Assembly: GCA_025450755.1 (NCBI GenBank)
Contig: JANWLR010000062.1
Coordinates: 31,275-95,274, forward strand
Source of the DNA: Sphingomicrobium sp.
GTDB taxonomy: Bacteria > Pseudomonadota > Alphaproteobacteria > Sphingomonadales > Sphingomonadaceae
DNA length: 64,000 bases
Reading direction: 5' to 3'
Position numbers and translations under genes: made by a program
The notes under the pieces: generated by a model
Told to the model about the DNA's origin: nothing
The model's input: the letters and a program-made list of their open reading frames with translations, nothing else
The model's database searches: none
Shown: positions 1-7,391 of the stretch, in pieces
How the letters are laid out: each line of letters starts with the position of its first letter
Numbering within the stretch: position 1 is the first letter of the stretch

Positions 1-732
1 CGGCAGGTCGAGCTGATCGAGGGCGGCGGATCGGTCGCGCAGGAAACACGGCTGTTCGATCCGGACAAGGGCGTCACGCGGTCGTTGCGGTCGAAGGAAG
101 ATGCGCACGATTATCGCTATTTTCCCGACCCCGACCTGCTTCCGCTCGAATTGGATGAATCGTTCATCGAGGAATGCCGCGGGACTCTTCCGGAGCTGCC
201 CGACGCCAAGCGCAAGCGGTACGAAGGGCTCGGCATAACGGCTTACAATTCCAGCGTCCTGACTGCTGAGGTCGAGACTGCACGTTGGTTTGACCTGCTG
301 CTGGAATCCGGTGCCGAGCCGAAGCAGGCTTCCAACTGGGTCGTGGCCGAGCTGTTCGGCGCGCTGAATCGGCGCGCCCAGAGCGTCGAGCAGAGCCCGG
401 TTTCGCCCGCTCAGGCGGCGGAGTTGCTGAAGCTTGTTGCGGACGGAACGATTAGTGGCACCATCGCCAAGCAGGTGTTCGAGATCATGCTCGAAACGGG
501 TCAGGGCGCCTCGGCCATCGTCGAGGAGCGCGGCCTCAAGCAGACCAGCGATGCCGGCGCGATCGACGCTGCGATCGACAAAATTCTAGCGGACAATGCC
601 GACAAGGTGGCTGATTATAAGGCCGGCAAGCAGCAGCTATTCGGCTTCTTCGTCGGCCAGACGATGAAGGCGATGGCGGGCACGGCCAATCCGCAGGTTG
701 TGAACGACCGCCTGCGGACAAAATTGTCATAA
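1..732 (+). CDS. gatB: Asp-tRNA(Asn)/Glu-tRNA(Gln) amidotransferase subunit B, C-terminal part
   Basis: The frame is open from base 1, so the gene begins upstream of the window; 243 residues remain before TAA at 730-732. GatB is the kinase/transamidation subunit of the GatCAB complex, which converts mischarged Glu-tRNA(Gln) or Asp-tRNA(Asn) to the correct aminoacyl-tRNA. Visible are the end of the catalytic core, including DYRYFPDPDL, and the helical GatB/YqeY-type tail, which has the usual LGITAYNSSVLT-like and KQVFEIML segments. The stop codon lies only 3 nt before a palindromic repeat. Family assignment is firm. A TTG at 85 is an internal codon, not the start. Confidence 0.95.
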   Translation, partial: RQVELIEGGGSVAQETRLFDPDKGVTRSLRSKEDAHDYRYFPDPDLLPLELDESFIEECRGTLPELPDAKRKRYEGLGITAYNSSVLTAEVETARWFDLLLESGAEPKQASNWVVAELFGALNRRAQSVEQSPVSPAQAAELLKLVADGTISGTIAKQVFEIMLETGQGASAIVEERGLKQTSDAGAIDAAIDKILADNADKVADYKAGKQQLFGFFVGQTMKAMAGTANPQVVNDRLRTKLS

Positions 733-735
733 TCT

Positions 736-815
736 CGTCATTGCGAGGAGCGCAGCGACGCGGCAATCCAGCTCTGGATTGCTTCACCCGGAACGGGTCG
801 GGGTTCGCAATGACG
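736..815. repeat. 80-bp palindromic (cloverleaf-like) intergenic repeat
   Basis: The ends are perfect 11-bp inverted repeats: cgtcattgcga at 736-746 and tcgcaatgacg at 805-815. Inside, gcaatccag is followed by ctctggattgc, forming a second hairpin. This layout resembles dispersed intergenic repeats common in alphaproteobacteria. It lies 3 nt after the gatB stop and directly before the Shine-Dalgarno of phoK. I see no second copy in this window. Confidence 0.75.
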
Positions 816-828
816 GGAGGACCTTTTT

Positions 829-2454
829 TTGCGTAAATTCCTGCTGGCCGCGGCTGCGGCATTCTTCGCCTTTCCGGCTGCCGGACAGGCACCCAGTCCG
901 CCAAAGCTGCTTGTCGTCATCGCCGTCGACCAGTTCTCGGCCGACCTCTACGACGAGTACCGGCCCGATTTTACCGGCGGTCTCGCCCGGCTCTCGAGCG
1001 GCACGGTGTTCCACAACGGCTACCAAAGTCACGCTGCGACCGAGACCTGCCCCGGCCACTCGACGATCCTGACCGGCGATCATCCGGCGCGAACGGGGAT
1101 CATCGGAAACACGTGGTTCGACCAGTCGATCGGACGGCTGGACAAGACCGTTTATTGCGCCGAAGACGAATCGGTTCCGGGCAGCAGCTCGAGCGCATAC
1201 AAAGTCTCTGCCAAACATTTGTTGGTGCCGACGCTTGGCGAATTGATGAAGGTGGTTTGGCCCGACAGCCGCACCGTCGCAGTTTCGGGCAAGGACCGCG
1301 CCGCCGTGATGATGAGTGGGCACAAGCCCGACCAGCGCTGGTACTGGACCGGCGCGAAGTTCGACACCGACATTGCTCCCGTCGTCGTGCCGCCGGTGGT
1401 CGCCAAGGTGAACGCCCTCGCTGCGGCAGGTTTGGCCAGCGATCGGTCGGCTTTCGAAGCGACACCCGTGTGCCAATCCAGGGCCCGCGAGATCGCGGTC
1501 GAGGGAGGCGGCAAGCCGGTCGGCGCAGGTGCGTTCGCGCGCAAGGCAGGCGACCAGGCGGGGTTCCGCGCCTCGCCCGAGCTCGACGGTGATACGCTGG
1601 CGCTCGCGGCGGCCCTCGTCGATTCGATGCAACTCGGTCACCGTGCCGACCCCGACCTGCTCGCGATCAGCCTGTCGGCTACCGATTATGTCGGCCACAC
1701 CTACGGTACGCAGGGAGAGGAAATGTGCCTCAACCTGACCGAACTCGACCGCGAGCTCGGCGATTTCCTGCAGGTGCTCGACACCCGCGGATTGAATTAC
1801 GAAGTGGTGCTCACCGCCGATCATGGCGGCAAGGACATTCCCGAGCGCGAGCGGCTCGCTGGCGTCGCCGATGCGGCGCGCGTCGATCCGGCGCTTAGCG
1901 CCAGCGTGGTGGGCGAAGCGCTGGTTGCCAAGCTTGGCTTACCCGCGGGTCCCGGCCTTCTCGGCGATGGCAGCTACGGTGACATGTATATCGACGAGCG
2001 CCTGCGTGCCCCGGAACGCGACAAGCTGCTCAAGGCTGCCGTTGCTGCCTATCGCGCATCTCCGGAGGTCGAGGCGGTGTTCACTGCGCGGCAAATCGCG
2101 GACACGCCGCTTCCGACCACGCCGCCCGAGACCTGGAGCCTGATCCAGCGTGTCCGCGCGAGCTACCATCCCGGCCGGTCGGGCGACTTCTTCGTCGTCC
2201 TTAAGAAGGACATCACGCCAATTGCCGATACCCGGCACGCCGTCGCCACACATGGCAGCTTGTGGGACTATGATCGCCGAGTGCCAATCCTGTTCTGGCG
2301 GCCCGGGATGAGTGGCTCGACGATCGAGCACAGTGCCGAGACGACCGACATCATGCCGACACTGGCGAGCATGATCGGGGTTCGGGTCGCGCCGGGCTCG
2401 ATCGACGGTCATTGCCTGACGGATGTTCCCGAAACGCAATGCCGGACACCCTAA
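829..2454 (+). CDS. phoK: PhoK-like alkaline phosphatase
   Basis: A 541-residue secreted hydrolase of the alkaline phosphatase/nucleotide pyrophosphatase superfamily, closely resembling PhoK of Sphingomonas; it would release phosphate from monoesters in the periplasm or medium. A Sec signal peptide covers about residues 1-20 (ends AAGQA). Asp34 in AVDQFSADL is the expected first zinc ligand, and Thr73 in HAATETCPGHST matches the nucleophile. Further metal ligands sit in SATDYVGHT, TADHGG and the late ATHGS motif. The start is TTG, chosen because GGAGGA at 816-821 stands 7 nt upstream. The Shine-Dalgarno abuts the upstream palindromic repeat. No Pho box was recognised. Confidence 0.9.
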   Translation: MRKFLLAAAAAFFAFPAAGQAPSPPKLLVVIAVDQFSADLYDEYRPDFTGGLARLSSGTVFHNGYQSHAATETCPGHSTILTGDHPARTGIIGNTWFDQSIGRLDKTVYCAEDESVPGSSSSAYKVSAKHLLVPTLGELMKVVWPDSRTVAVSGKDRAAVMMSGHKPDQRWYWTGAKFDTDIAPVVVPPVVAKVNALAAAGLASDRSAFEATPVCQSRAREIAVEGGGKPVGAGAFARKAGDQAGFRASPELDGDTLALAAALVDSMQLGHRADPDLLAISLSATDYVGHTYGTQGEEMCLNLTELDRELGDFLQVLDTRGLNYEVVLTADHGGKDIPERERLAGVADAARVDPALSASVVGEALVAKLGLPAGPGLLGDGSYGDMYIDERLRAPERDKLLKAAVAAYRASPEVEAVFTARQIADTPLPTTPPETWSLIQRVRASYHPGRSGDFFVVLKKDITPIADTRHAVATHGSLWDYDRRVPILFWRPGMSGSTIEHSAETTDIMPTLASMIGVRVAPGSIDGHCLTDVPETQCRTP

Positions 2455-2523
2455 GCAATTAGAAACGCGTACTTTTCTTTCATCTTTCCGTAAGGCATGA
2501 AAGGACAGTTGCTCGCGTGGTAG

Positions 2524-2874
2524 GGGGGACTTGCATCAAACGACGGGGTCACGGCTATCGGCTGTGGTTCGCCCGATGGGTCGCTTGCAGCCTGCAACGT
2601 TGATTTTCTGGTCGACGTGCCCGCGACGGCCGGTGACCCATTAGATCTGTCACTTTTGCTCGGCGTGGTCGCAACCGATGGTACTGCGGATTACGGCCAC
2701 ACGCTCACATTGAACGCAACCGGTGTTCAGTTCACCTCGGCATCGGGCATCTTCCTGACCAATGTCACTGCGGGGGTGGCGGAACCCTCCAGCTGGGCGA
2801 TGTTACTGCTCGGCTTTGCTGGGATGGGCGCTGCCGCGAGACGGCGAAGGGCGGTTCCGGCGACGCAAGTTTGA
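2524..2874 (+). pseudogene. 5'-truncated PEPxxWA-CTERM exosortase-target protein
   Basis: The open frame ends with EPSSWAMLLLGFAGMG followed by a basic cluster (ARRRR). This is the tripartite PEPxxWA-CTERM sorting tail of sphingomonads: motif, membrane helix, basic end. The preceding 85 residues look like the distal part of a beta-rich exported domain. There is no signal peptide. The frame is closed by TAG at 2521-2523, only eight codons after an in-frame ATG at 2497, and that ATG falls in a hairpin (2477-2503). An internal ATG at 2617 would give a tail-only protein. I read this as the 3' half of a gene that lost its start, though a frameshift I could not resolve is possible. Confidence 0.6.
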
Positions 2875-3094
2875 GCCATTCGCCGTTTCCGCAAAGGAGA
2901 CGGCTACTCATCCACCCTAAAGGTCGGTGTTGATCTGGAACCAACGCCCAGGCGGATCGTGGATCAGGGCAATTTGCCCCAAGATCCCCTCCAGCAGTCG
3001 TTCCCATAATCAGTTACGAACGTTTATGGAGAAAATACCGCAAACGGGAGGCCGTCCCATTGCGGATGTTAGTTAAAAAAGCGATGGCCCATCT

Positions 3095-3424
3095 GTGCGC
3101 GCGTTGTTGTTGCTCTGCGTAACCTTCGTAACTGGCTGCGGCTCTCTTCGAGGCGATCCGACAGCCACCGCAGAGCAATGCGTTCGCTCACAAGTCGCCG
3201 ATGGCGCCAAGCTGTCAGCAGATCGAGCGCGCCAGATTGTGTCAGCGTGCGACGGTCCGGTGCGTAAATGGCTCGATGCATCCATGCGAGCTGAGTGCGA
3301 AGGGCCGTGCGATTACAGCAAGTCGCAAATCATTCGCGAGCGGAACGCTCGTAAAGCCGCAATCGATGAATTCTTGATGGGACGAATTCCATCTGATGTT
3401 GCTCTGGATTCAGAACGCATGTGA
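3095..3424 (+). CDS. Small putative lipoprotein
   Basis: A 109-residue protein with a short hydrophobic leader and a lipobox-like VTGC at residues 12-15, so Cys15 would be lipidated. The mature part is hydrophilic and has several cysteines (EQCVRSQ, SACDGP, CEGPCDY). A stop at 3074-3076 and the lack of ATG leave GTG 3095 as the first practical start; no clear Shine-Dalgarno precedes it. I recognise no family. Its neighbours are other small accessory genes. Confidence 0.5.
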   Translation: MRALLLLCVTFVTGCGSLRGDPTATAEQCVRSQVADGAKLSADRARQIVSACDGPVRKWLDASMRAECEGPCDYSKSQIIRERNARKAAIDEFLMGRIPSDVALDSERM

Positions 3425-3428
3425 ACCG

Positions 3429-3587
3429 ATGCACGACGCAACGTTTGGTGAGAGGATCCCAGACAACGGAGAAGCAATCATTTTCGCAACGCACTACGAC
3501 TTTGAAGTGCCCAAACAGATCGCGTGTCCAATATCTGGACAGCCGATAGTTGCCGGTTGCCCTCCGCTCGTGACAGCTACACCTTAG
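3429..3587 (+). CDS. Possible small unknown protein
   Basis: Reading from ATG 3429 gives 52 residues. It contains QIACPISGQPIV, which faintly recalls the xIxCxISxEAL signature of short DUF1488-like proteins. The frame stays open upstream to ATG 3396, which would overlap the preceding gene. There is no good Shine-Dalgarno and the family match is weak. It is listed because nothing else explains 3425-3600; it may be a chance frame. Confidence 0.22.
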   Translation: MHDATFGERIPDNGEAIIFATHYDFEVPKQIACPISGQPIVAGCPPLVTATP

Positions 3588-3622
3588 TTTCGTTGGCGTT
3601 TTGACATCGGGGAGTAAGTGCG

Positions 3623-3889
3623 ATGTCGGTTTTTGGTAACAGATTGGACGGACCCGCGGGCCGTCGACGAAGCGCGAGAGAAAAGGTGGTTCTGCTTGGC
3701 ACCGCCATCTCAATCGAGCGGACCAGATCTGTAGTGATTGAGGACCTTTCCCCGACTGGAGCAAAGATATGCGGGCGCGCCCTGCCGCCGTTGGGGCAGG
3801 AAGTCCTCATTCGTGCTGAGTGCTTGCGTCTGTTCGGGCGCGTAGCCTGGGTACACAGAGACTCTTGCGGCATCCGTCTCGAAACATGA
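3623..3889 (+). CDS. PilZ domain protein
   Basis: An 88-residue single-domain protein. It shows the two c-di-GMP-binding signatures of PilZ domains: the arginine motif RRRSAREKV near residues 14-22 and the downstream EDLSPTGAKI motif (D/N-x-S-x-x-G) at about 40-49. It ends in a beta strand with GRVAWVHRDSCGIRLE, typical of the PilZ barrel. Start ATG 3623 has a purine-rich GGGGAG at 3610-3615 upstream. The likely role is a c-di-GMP effector with no output domain of its own. The partner is unknown. Confidence 0.8.
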   Translation: MSVFGNRLDGPAGRRRSAREKVVLLGTAISIERTRSVVIEDLSPTGAKICGRALPPLGQEVLIRAECLRLFGRVAWVHRDSCGIRLET

Positions 3890-3985
3890 GCCTCGGCAAG
3901 ATGCTGTGCTTTCTCAAAACGGGAACGACAATAGCCTGACTTCGACTGTGTACGATGTAAGCGTCAAGGTGGGGGTGGGAACCGC

Positions 3986-4348
3986 GTGGTAAGAGTTCGT
4001 CTCAGAGTCTTGGGGACTGCGGCAACGGATGGTGGCAGTCGCGGGGAGGACTGGGGCGAATGGAACTTTGCTTCTTTGCCACAGGCCGGCGATCACATCG
4101 ATTTACAGCGGAATGAATGTACAGAGCTGTTGGTTGTGCGGCGGCTGATCCATTTGGCTTCGCAGCACCCGCTCCCAAGGTGCGAAACGCCCTATCGCCA
4201 GCGCAAAGCGCCATCGCTGTGCATTATTGCAGTGCGTGCCGCGCTAACTCGTGCAGGTATGGCGCCAGCTTCTCCAGTCTCGCGGCTGGCTCCCGAACAA
4301 TCTCGGCTTGTCCGCCTGCATTCCATCAAGGGAGGACTGAAATCGTAA
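3986..4348 (+). CDS. Small conserved-looking hypothetical protein
   Basis: A GTG start at 3986 is preceded by a GGGGGTGGGA tract at 3971-3980. The 120-residue product begins like a compact beta-rich domain (VRVRLRVLGTA, EDWGEWNFASLPQAGDHIDL, ELLVVRRLIHLASQHPLPRCE). The spacing of hydrophobic and charged residues looks selected rather than random in residues 1-80; the last 35 residues look less ordered. No family is recognised. Other frames here are shorter and less protein-like. Confidence 0.4.
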   Translation: MVRVRLRVLGTAATDGGSRGEDWGEWNFASLPQAGDHIDLQRNECTELLVVRRLIHLASQHPLPRCETPYRQRKAPSLCIIAVRAALTRAGMAPASPVSRLAPEQSRLVRLHSIKGGLKS

Positions 4349-4376
4349 AGGTCTGCTGCTGGAAAGCCGAAGCAAA

Positions 4377-4682
4377 TTAGCTCGTAATTCGATGATCAAG
4401 CCACGTTGCAGCGATCGATCTTAGATTCTCGCGTGCGCCGGTAGCTGATTCTTGGTCGTGCCTGGCTGCAGCCCACTCAAGATGGTGGAGCTGCAGAGAT
4501 ATGCTCTCCGCTTGGGCGATCATCTGTTGTGGCGCTGACGCCGCTCGAAGATCGTCGATGATCGAATGAATGATGGCTTTGGCACCCGGTGGCGGAACGC
4601 TCGCCCTCATAGCCTGATCAAGGACTTGGTAGACCGCGACATGGATATTTGATGCGTACGCCATGCGGTCGCTTGTAAACAA
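4377..4682 (-). CDS. Small helical hypothetical protein
   Basis: A 101-residue, probably all-helical soluble protein with an even charge pattern (YQVLDQAMRASV, AIIHSIIDDLRAA, MIAQAESISLQLHHLEWAAARH). It has no signal peptide or membrane segment. It starts at ATG 4682, 20 nt from a 14-bp palindrome on the upstream side. The amphipathic pattern suggests real coding sequence. Function is unknown. Confidence 0.4.
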   Translation of the reverse strand: MFTSDRMAYASNIHVAVYQVLDQAMRASVPPPGAKAIIHSIIDDLRAASAPQQMIAQAESISLQLHHLEWAAARHDQESATGARENLRSIAATWLDHRITS

Positions 4683-5003
4683 TGATGGTTAACAGATGGT
4701 CACCAGTTCGAACTGGGACGCAGAGCTGCGGCCGCAGCCCGGCTTTTGCGGACATTAGACTCGACACCGAGGCGGCGGCATCGATTAAGACAGCGGCGGA
4801 ACTCGGCTTTCAGTAACGTCTGCTTCTGTCCATGGTCAGCTTGAGCTGCCACATCACACGATTAGAGGAAGCGGTGAGCTCATCTTTCAAGCGTAGTCAG
4901 TCAGCGAGGCAGCTACAGCAGACATTCCGGCTTCATCAACTTCACCGTCCCAGGGATGGGACCTCGGTGGCGCAGACTTGTCGGCCTGCGCGAACTTATC
5001 TGA
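4683..5003. other. Gene-free stretch with a 14-bp palindrome
   Basis: About 320 bases with no convincing gene. The only structure I see is the perfect palindrome ccagttcgaactgg at 4703-4716, just upstream of the minus-strand gene ending at 4682, where it could be an operator. A long plus-strand frame (4832-5815) crosses this region but also crosses the tRNA gene and has no protein-like features. Confidence 0.4.
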
Positions 5004-5312
5004 TCACTTACGCGACAGCAGTCTCCTCACTGGACAAGGGAAGCCGGTGCCATCGAGCCACATCCGGCGGAGGATCACGGCAAGCTTGCGAGAAGGCGAG
5101 GAGCGCCTTCTTCGTTCCGCGGCGCTTCGCCACGCCGAGCGCCCAGCTCTTCAGTGGCGACATGCGGCACCGTGCACGTCAGCATCACGCTCGCCGTCTC
5201 GTAGAACGCCGTACGCACCATGCGATTGCCGACCTTGGTGACCGAGCCGGTCACATCGAGCTCGCCCCACTGATACTTCCCCGGAGTAAGACCAAAGTAG
5301 CCGCTAAGCGAT
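5004..5312 (-). mobile_element. IS110-family transposase remnant, C-terminal part, frameshifted
   Basis: Translated on the minus strand, three successive frames give one continuous IS110/IS116-type transposase C terminus. The first (about 5312-5160) reads YFGLTPGKYQWGELDVTG and then VTKVGNRMVRTAFYETA. The second (about 5155-5090) reads SWALGVAKRRGTKKALLAF. The third (about 5090-5004) reads RKLAVILRRMWLDGTGF and ends at a stop at 5004-5006. Two frameshifts and the missing N-terminal DEDD domain show it is dead. No second end or target duplication was found. The 5' edge lies inside the Pro-rich reading frame. Confidence 0.75.
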
Positions 5313-5523
5313 CGTCCTTCCGCTTTGTCCCTCCCTTCCAGGGTGGGGAGGTTGACCCGACGGGCGAGACCGGAGTGCTCGGCGGCTGGGTGCCGGGGGA
5401 GGGCACGTCGATGTCGGGAGAGCGCGTCGGAGTCTCGGGCGGGACGGGCGTCGGCTGCCCAGGTTGCGCCGGCTGGGGCATGTCCGGGCGCGGCTCCTCC
5501 GGCACCGGTGGGTTCTGCTGCAT
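5251..5523 (-). CDS. Pro-rich small protein, 3' end disrupted by the IS110 remnant
   Basis: ATG at 5523 is preceded by AGGAG with about 6 nt spacing, a good Shine-Dalgarno. The first ~55 residues are strongly Pro/Glu/Thr rich (MQQNPPVPEEPRPDMPQP, then PTPVPPETPTRSPDIDVP). From about 5340 the composition changes to SPPWKGGTKRKDDR and the frame enters the transposase remnant out of its coding frame, stopping at 5251. I infer a native Pro-rich gene whose 3' end was replaced. Low-complexity composition limits any functional statement. Confidence 0.45.
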   Translation of the reverse strand: MQQNPPVPEEPRPDMPQPAQPGQPTPVPPETPTRSPDIDVPSPGTQPPSTPVSPVGSTSPPWKGGTKRKDDRLAATLVLLRGSISGASSM

Positions 5524-5611
5524 CGCGGATCTCCTGGGATATCCAACGAGCAAGCGCTCTGCGGGTTGCCCCCTGGCTGATCCTTGCTATAGGCCGCCGC
5601 TCTCGGGCCGC

Positions 5612-5696
<85 letters not shown>

Positions 5697-5703
5697 TTCC
5701 GCC

Positions 5704-5737
5704 GCACAGCATGTCCGGGGGACGGGCGAGCAGCGGA
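5704..5737. repeat. Dispersed 34-bp hairpin repeat, copy 1
   Basis: This copy matches 17471-17504 at 31 of 34 positions. The core tgtccgggggac folds as a short GGG-loop hairpin. In this copy the stem has one mismatch and one G-T pair. It lies 7 nt after the CCA of tRNA-Leu, where it could act in 3' trimming or termination. Confidence 0.6.
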
Positions 5738-5783
5738 ATCACGCAGAGGCGAGCCGAGACATCAGATTTCAGGATAGACAGCA

Positions 5784-7391
5784 GTGACCATCAAGACCGT
5801 CGAGACCGAGAATGAGGGCCTGAAGCGCGCCTTCATGCTGACCATCCCAGCCGAAGACATCGAGGCGCGGGTCGAGCAGGAAGTGAAGCGCATCGCTCCG
5901 CAGGTGCGCATGCCCGGCTTCCGCCCCGGCAAGGTTCCGCCGAATCTGATCCGCAAGATGCATGGCGATTCCCTGCGCGGCGACGCCCTTCAGGGTGCGG
6001 TGCAGGACAGTGTCCAGAAGCTGCTCAGCGACCAGAAGATCCGTCCGGCATTGCAGCCGCAGGTCGAGCTGAACCAGGATTATGCGCCGGGCAAGGATGC
6101 AGAAGTCAGCGTCCGCGTTGAGGCGCTTCCTGACGTTCCCGCGCCGGAGATCGAGAATATCGAGCTCGAGCGGCTGACGGTCGAGCCAGACGAGAAGGTT
6201 CTCGGCGAGCGAATCGAGCAGCTCGCGAGCCAGAGCAAGCGCTGGAACGATGCCGCCAAGAAGCATTTGGCTGCGAACGGCGACCTCGTCGTCATGGACT
6301 TCGAAGGCGAAGTCGGCGGCAAGCCGTTCGAGGGCGGCAAGGGCGAGGACATGCAGGTTGAGCTCGGCTCAGGGCGGCTGATTCCGGGTTTCGAGGAACA
6401 GCTTGTCGGGGCAAAGACAGGCGACACCGTCGAGGTGAACGTGACCTTCCCTGAAGATTATCAGGTCGAGAATTTGAAAAGCAAGGAAGCAACGTTCGCA
6501 GTCACTGTGAAGGCCGTGAAGACCGCTGCGGACACCAAAATCGACGACGAGTTCGCAAAGTCCCTCGGGCTGAACGACCTTGATCAGCTAAAAGGACTTA
6601 TTCGCGACCAGGTATCGCAAGAGCTCAACGGGCTCACGCGCACGCATATGAAGCGCCAGCTTCTCGACCAGCTGGCCGCCCGGCACGATTTCCCCGTCCC
6701 GGAATCGATGGTCGAGGCCGAGTATGAGAACATCATTGCCCAGCTGAAGCACGAGGCGAGCCATGAGGCGGACCCCGAAGCTGCGCTCAAGGAAATTGAA
6801 CAGGACGCCGGCGAGTACCGCAGGATCGCCGAGCGGCGCGTGAGGCTCGGGCTGCTGCTGTCCGAGATCGGTGCCACAAACGGCGTCGACGTCACCGAGC
6901 AGGAGATGAACCGGCTCGTCATGCAGGCGGCATCGCAGTACCAGGGCAAGGACCGCGACACGTTCGTACGCTACATCCAGCAGGAGCCGATGGCGGCCGC
7001 CCAGCTTCGAGCGCCGCTTTATGAAGACAAGGTGGTCGACTTCCTGTTTGCCCGGGCCAAGGTCAGTGATCGCAAGGCGACGCGTGAGCAGCTCGAAGCG
7101 GACCTCGAAGCCGAGGAAGGCCATGTGCACGGCCCTGGCTGCGGCCATGACCATGCGAAAGCCAAGAAGGCAAAGAAGGGCGCGTCCAAGCCGAAGGCAA
7201 AGGCTTCCAAGGACCAGGACAAGCTCGTTGCCGAGGAGCCTGCCAAGGGCCCGGTCGAAAAGGCTTCCGGCAAGCCCAAGCCGGCCAAGCCATTGAAAGA
7301 CGCACCTGGCGCGAAAGCGCCGCAGGCGAAGGCTGAAACGAAGCCCGCGGCCAAGAAGGCTCCAGCGAAGAAGCCGGCCAAGAAAGGTTGA
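5784..7391 (+). CDS. tig: Trigger factor (ribosome-associated chaperone / PPIase)
   Basis: Trigger factor binds the ribosome exit site and shields nascent chains. The N-terminal ribosome-binding domain has the signature MPGFRPGKVPPNLIRKMHG (about residues 43-61). A FKBP-type PPIase domain follows (about 150-240: GDLVVMDFEGEVGG ... GRLIPGFEEQLVGAKTGD), then the helical substrate-binding arm. At 535 residues it is about 95 longer than the E. coli protein. The extra C-terminal tail has a His cluster (GHVHGPGCGHDHA) and then a Lys/Ala/Pro-rich basic region. GTG start with CAGGA upstream. The next gene starts within its stop codon. Confidence 0.95.
   Translation: MTIKTVETENEGLKRAFMLTIPAEDIEARVEQEVKRIAPQVRMPGFRPGKVPPNLIRKMHGDSLRGDALQGAVQDSVQKLLSDQKIRPALQPQVELNQDYAPGKDAEVSVRVEALPDVPAPEIENIELERLTVEPDEKVLGERIEQLASQSKRWNDAAKKHLAANGDLVVMDFEGEVGGKPFEGGKGEDMQVELGSGRLIPGFEEQLVGAKTGDTVEVNVTFPEDYQVENLKSKEATFAVTVKAVKTAADTKIDDEFAKSLGLNDLDQLKGLIRDQVSQELNGLTRTHMKRQLLDQLAARHDFPVPESMVEAEYENIIAQLKHEASHEADPEAALKEIEQDAGEYRRIAERRVRLGLLLSEIGATNGVDVTEQEMNRLVMQAASQYQGKDRDTFVRYIQQEPMAAAQLRAPLYEDKVVDFLFARAKVSDRKATREQLEADLEAEEGHVHGPGCGHDHAKAKKAKKGASKPKAKASKDQDKLVAEEPAKGPVEKASGKPKPAKPLKDAPGAKAPQAKAETKPAAKKAPAKKPAKKG

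Noticed and set aside
784..1824. Long minus-strand open frame opposite phoK
   Set aside because: It is the antisense shadow of a well-supported gene in GC-rich DNA. The product has no domain, signal or sensible composition.
3330..3764. Minus-strand frame opposite the PilZ gene
   Set aside because: It overlaps a recognised PilZ domain and has no Shine-Dalgarno or family resemblance.
4700..4720. TTCGAAC-like T-loop, possible tRNA
   Set aside because: The flanking bases do not form a T-stem, and no acceptor, D- or anticodon arm is nearby. It is only a 14-bp palindrome.
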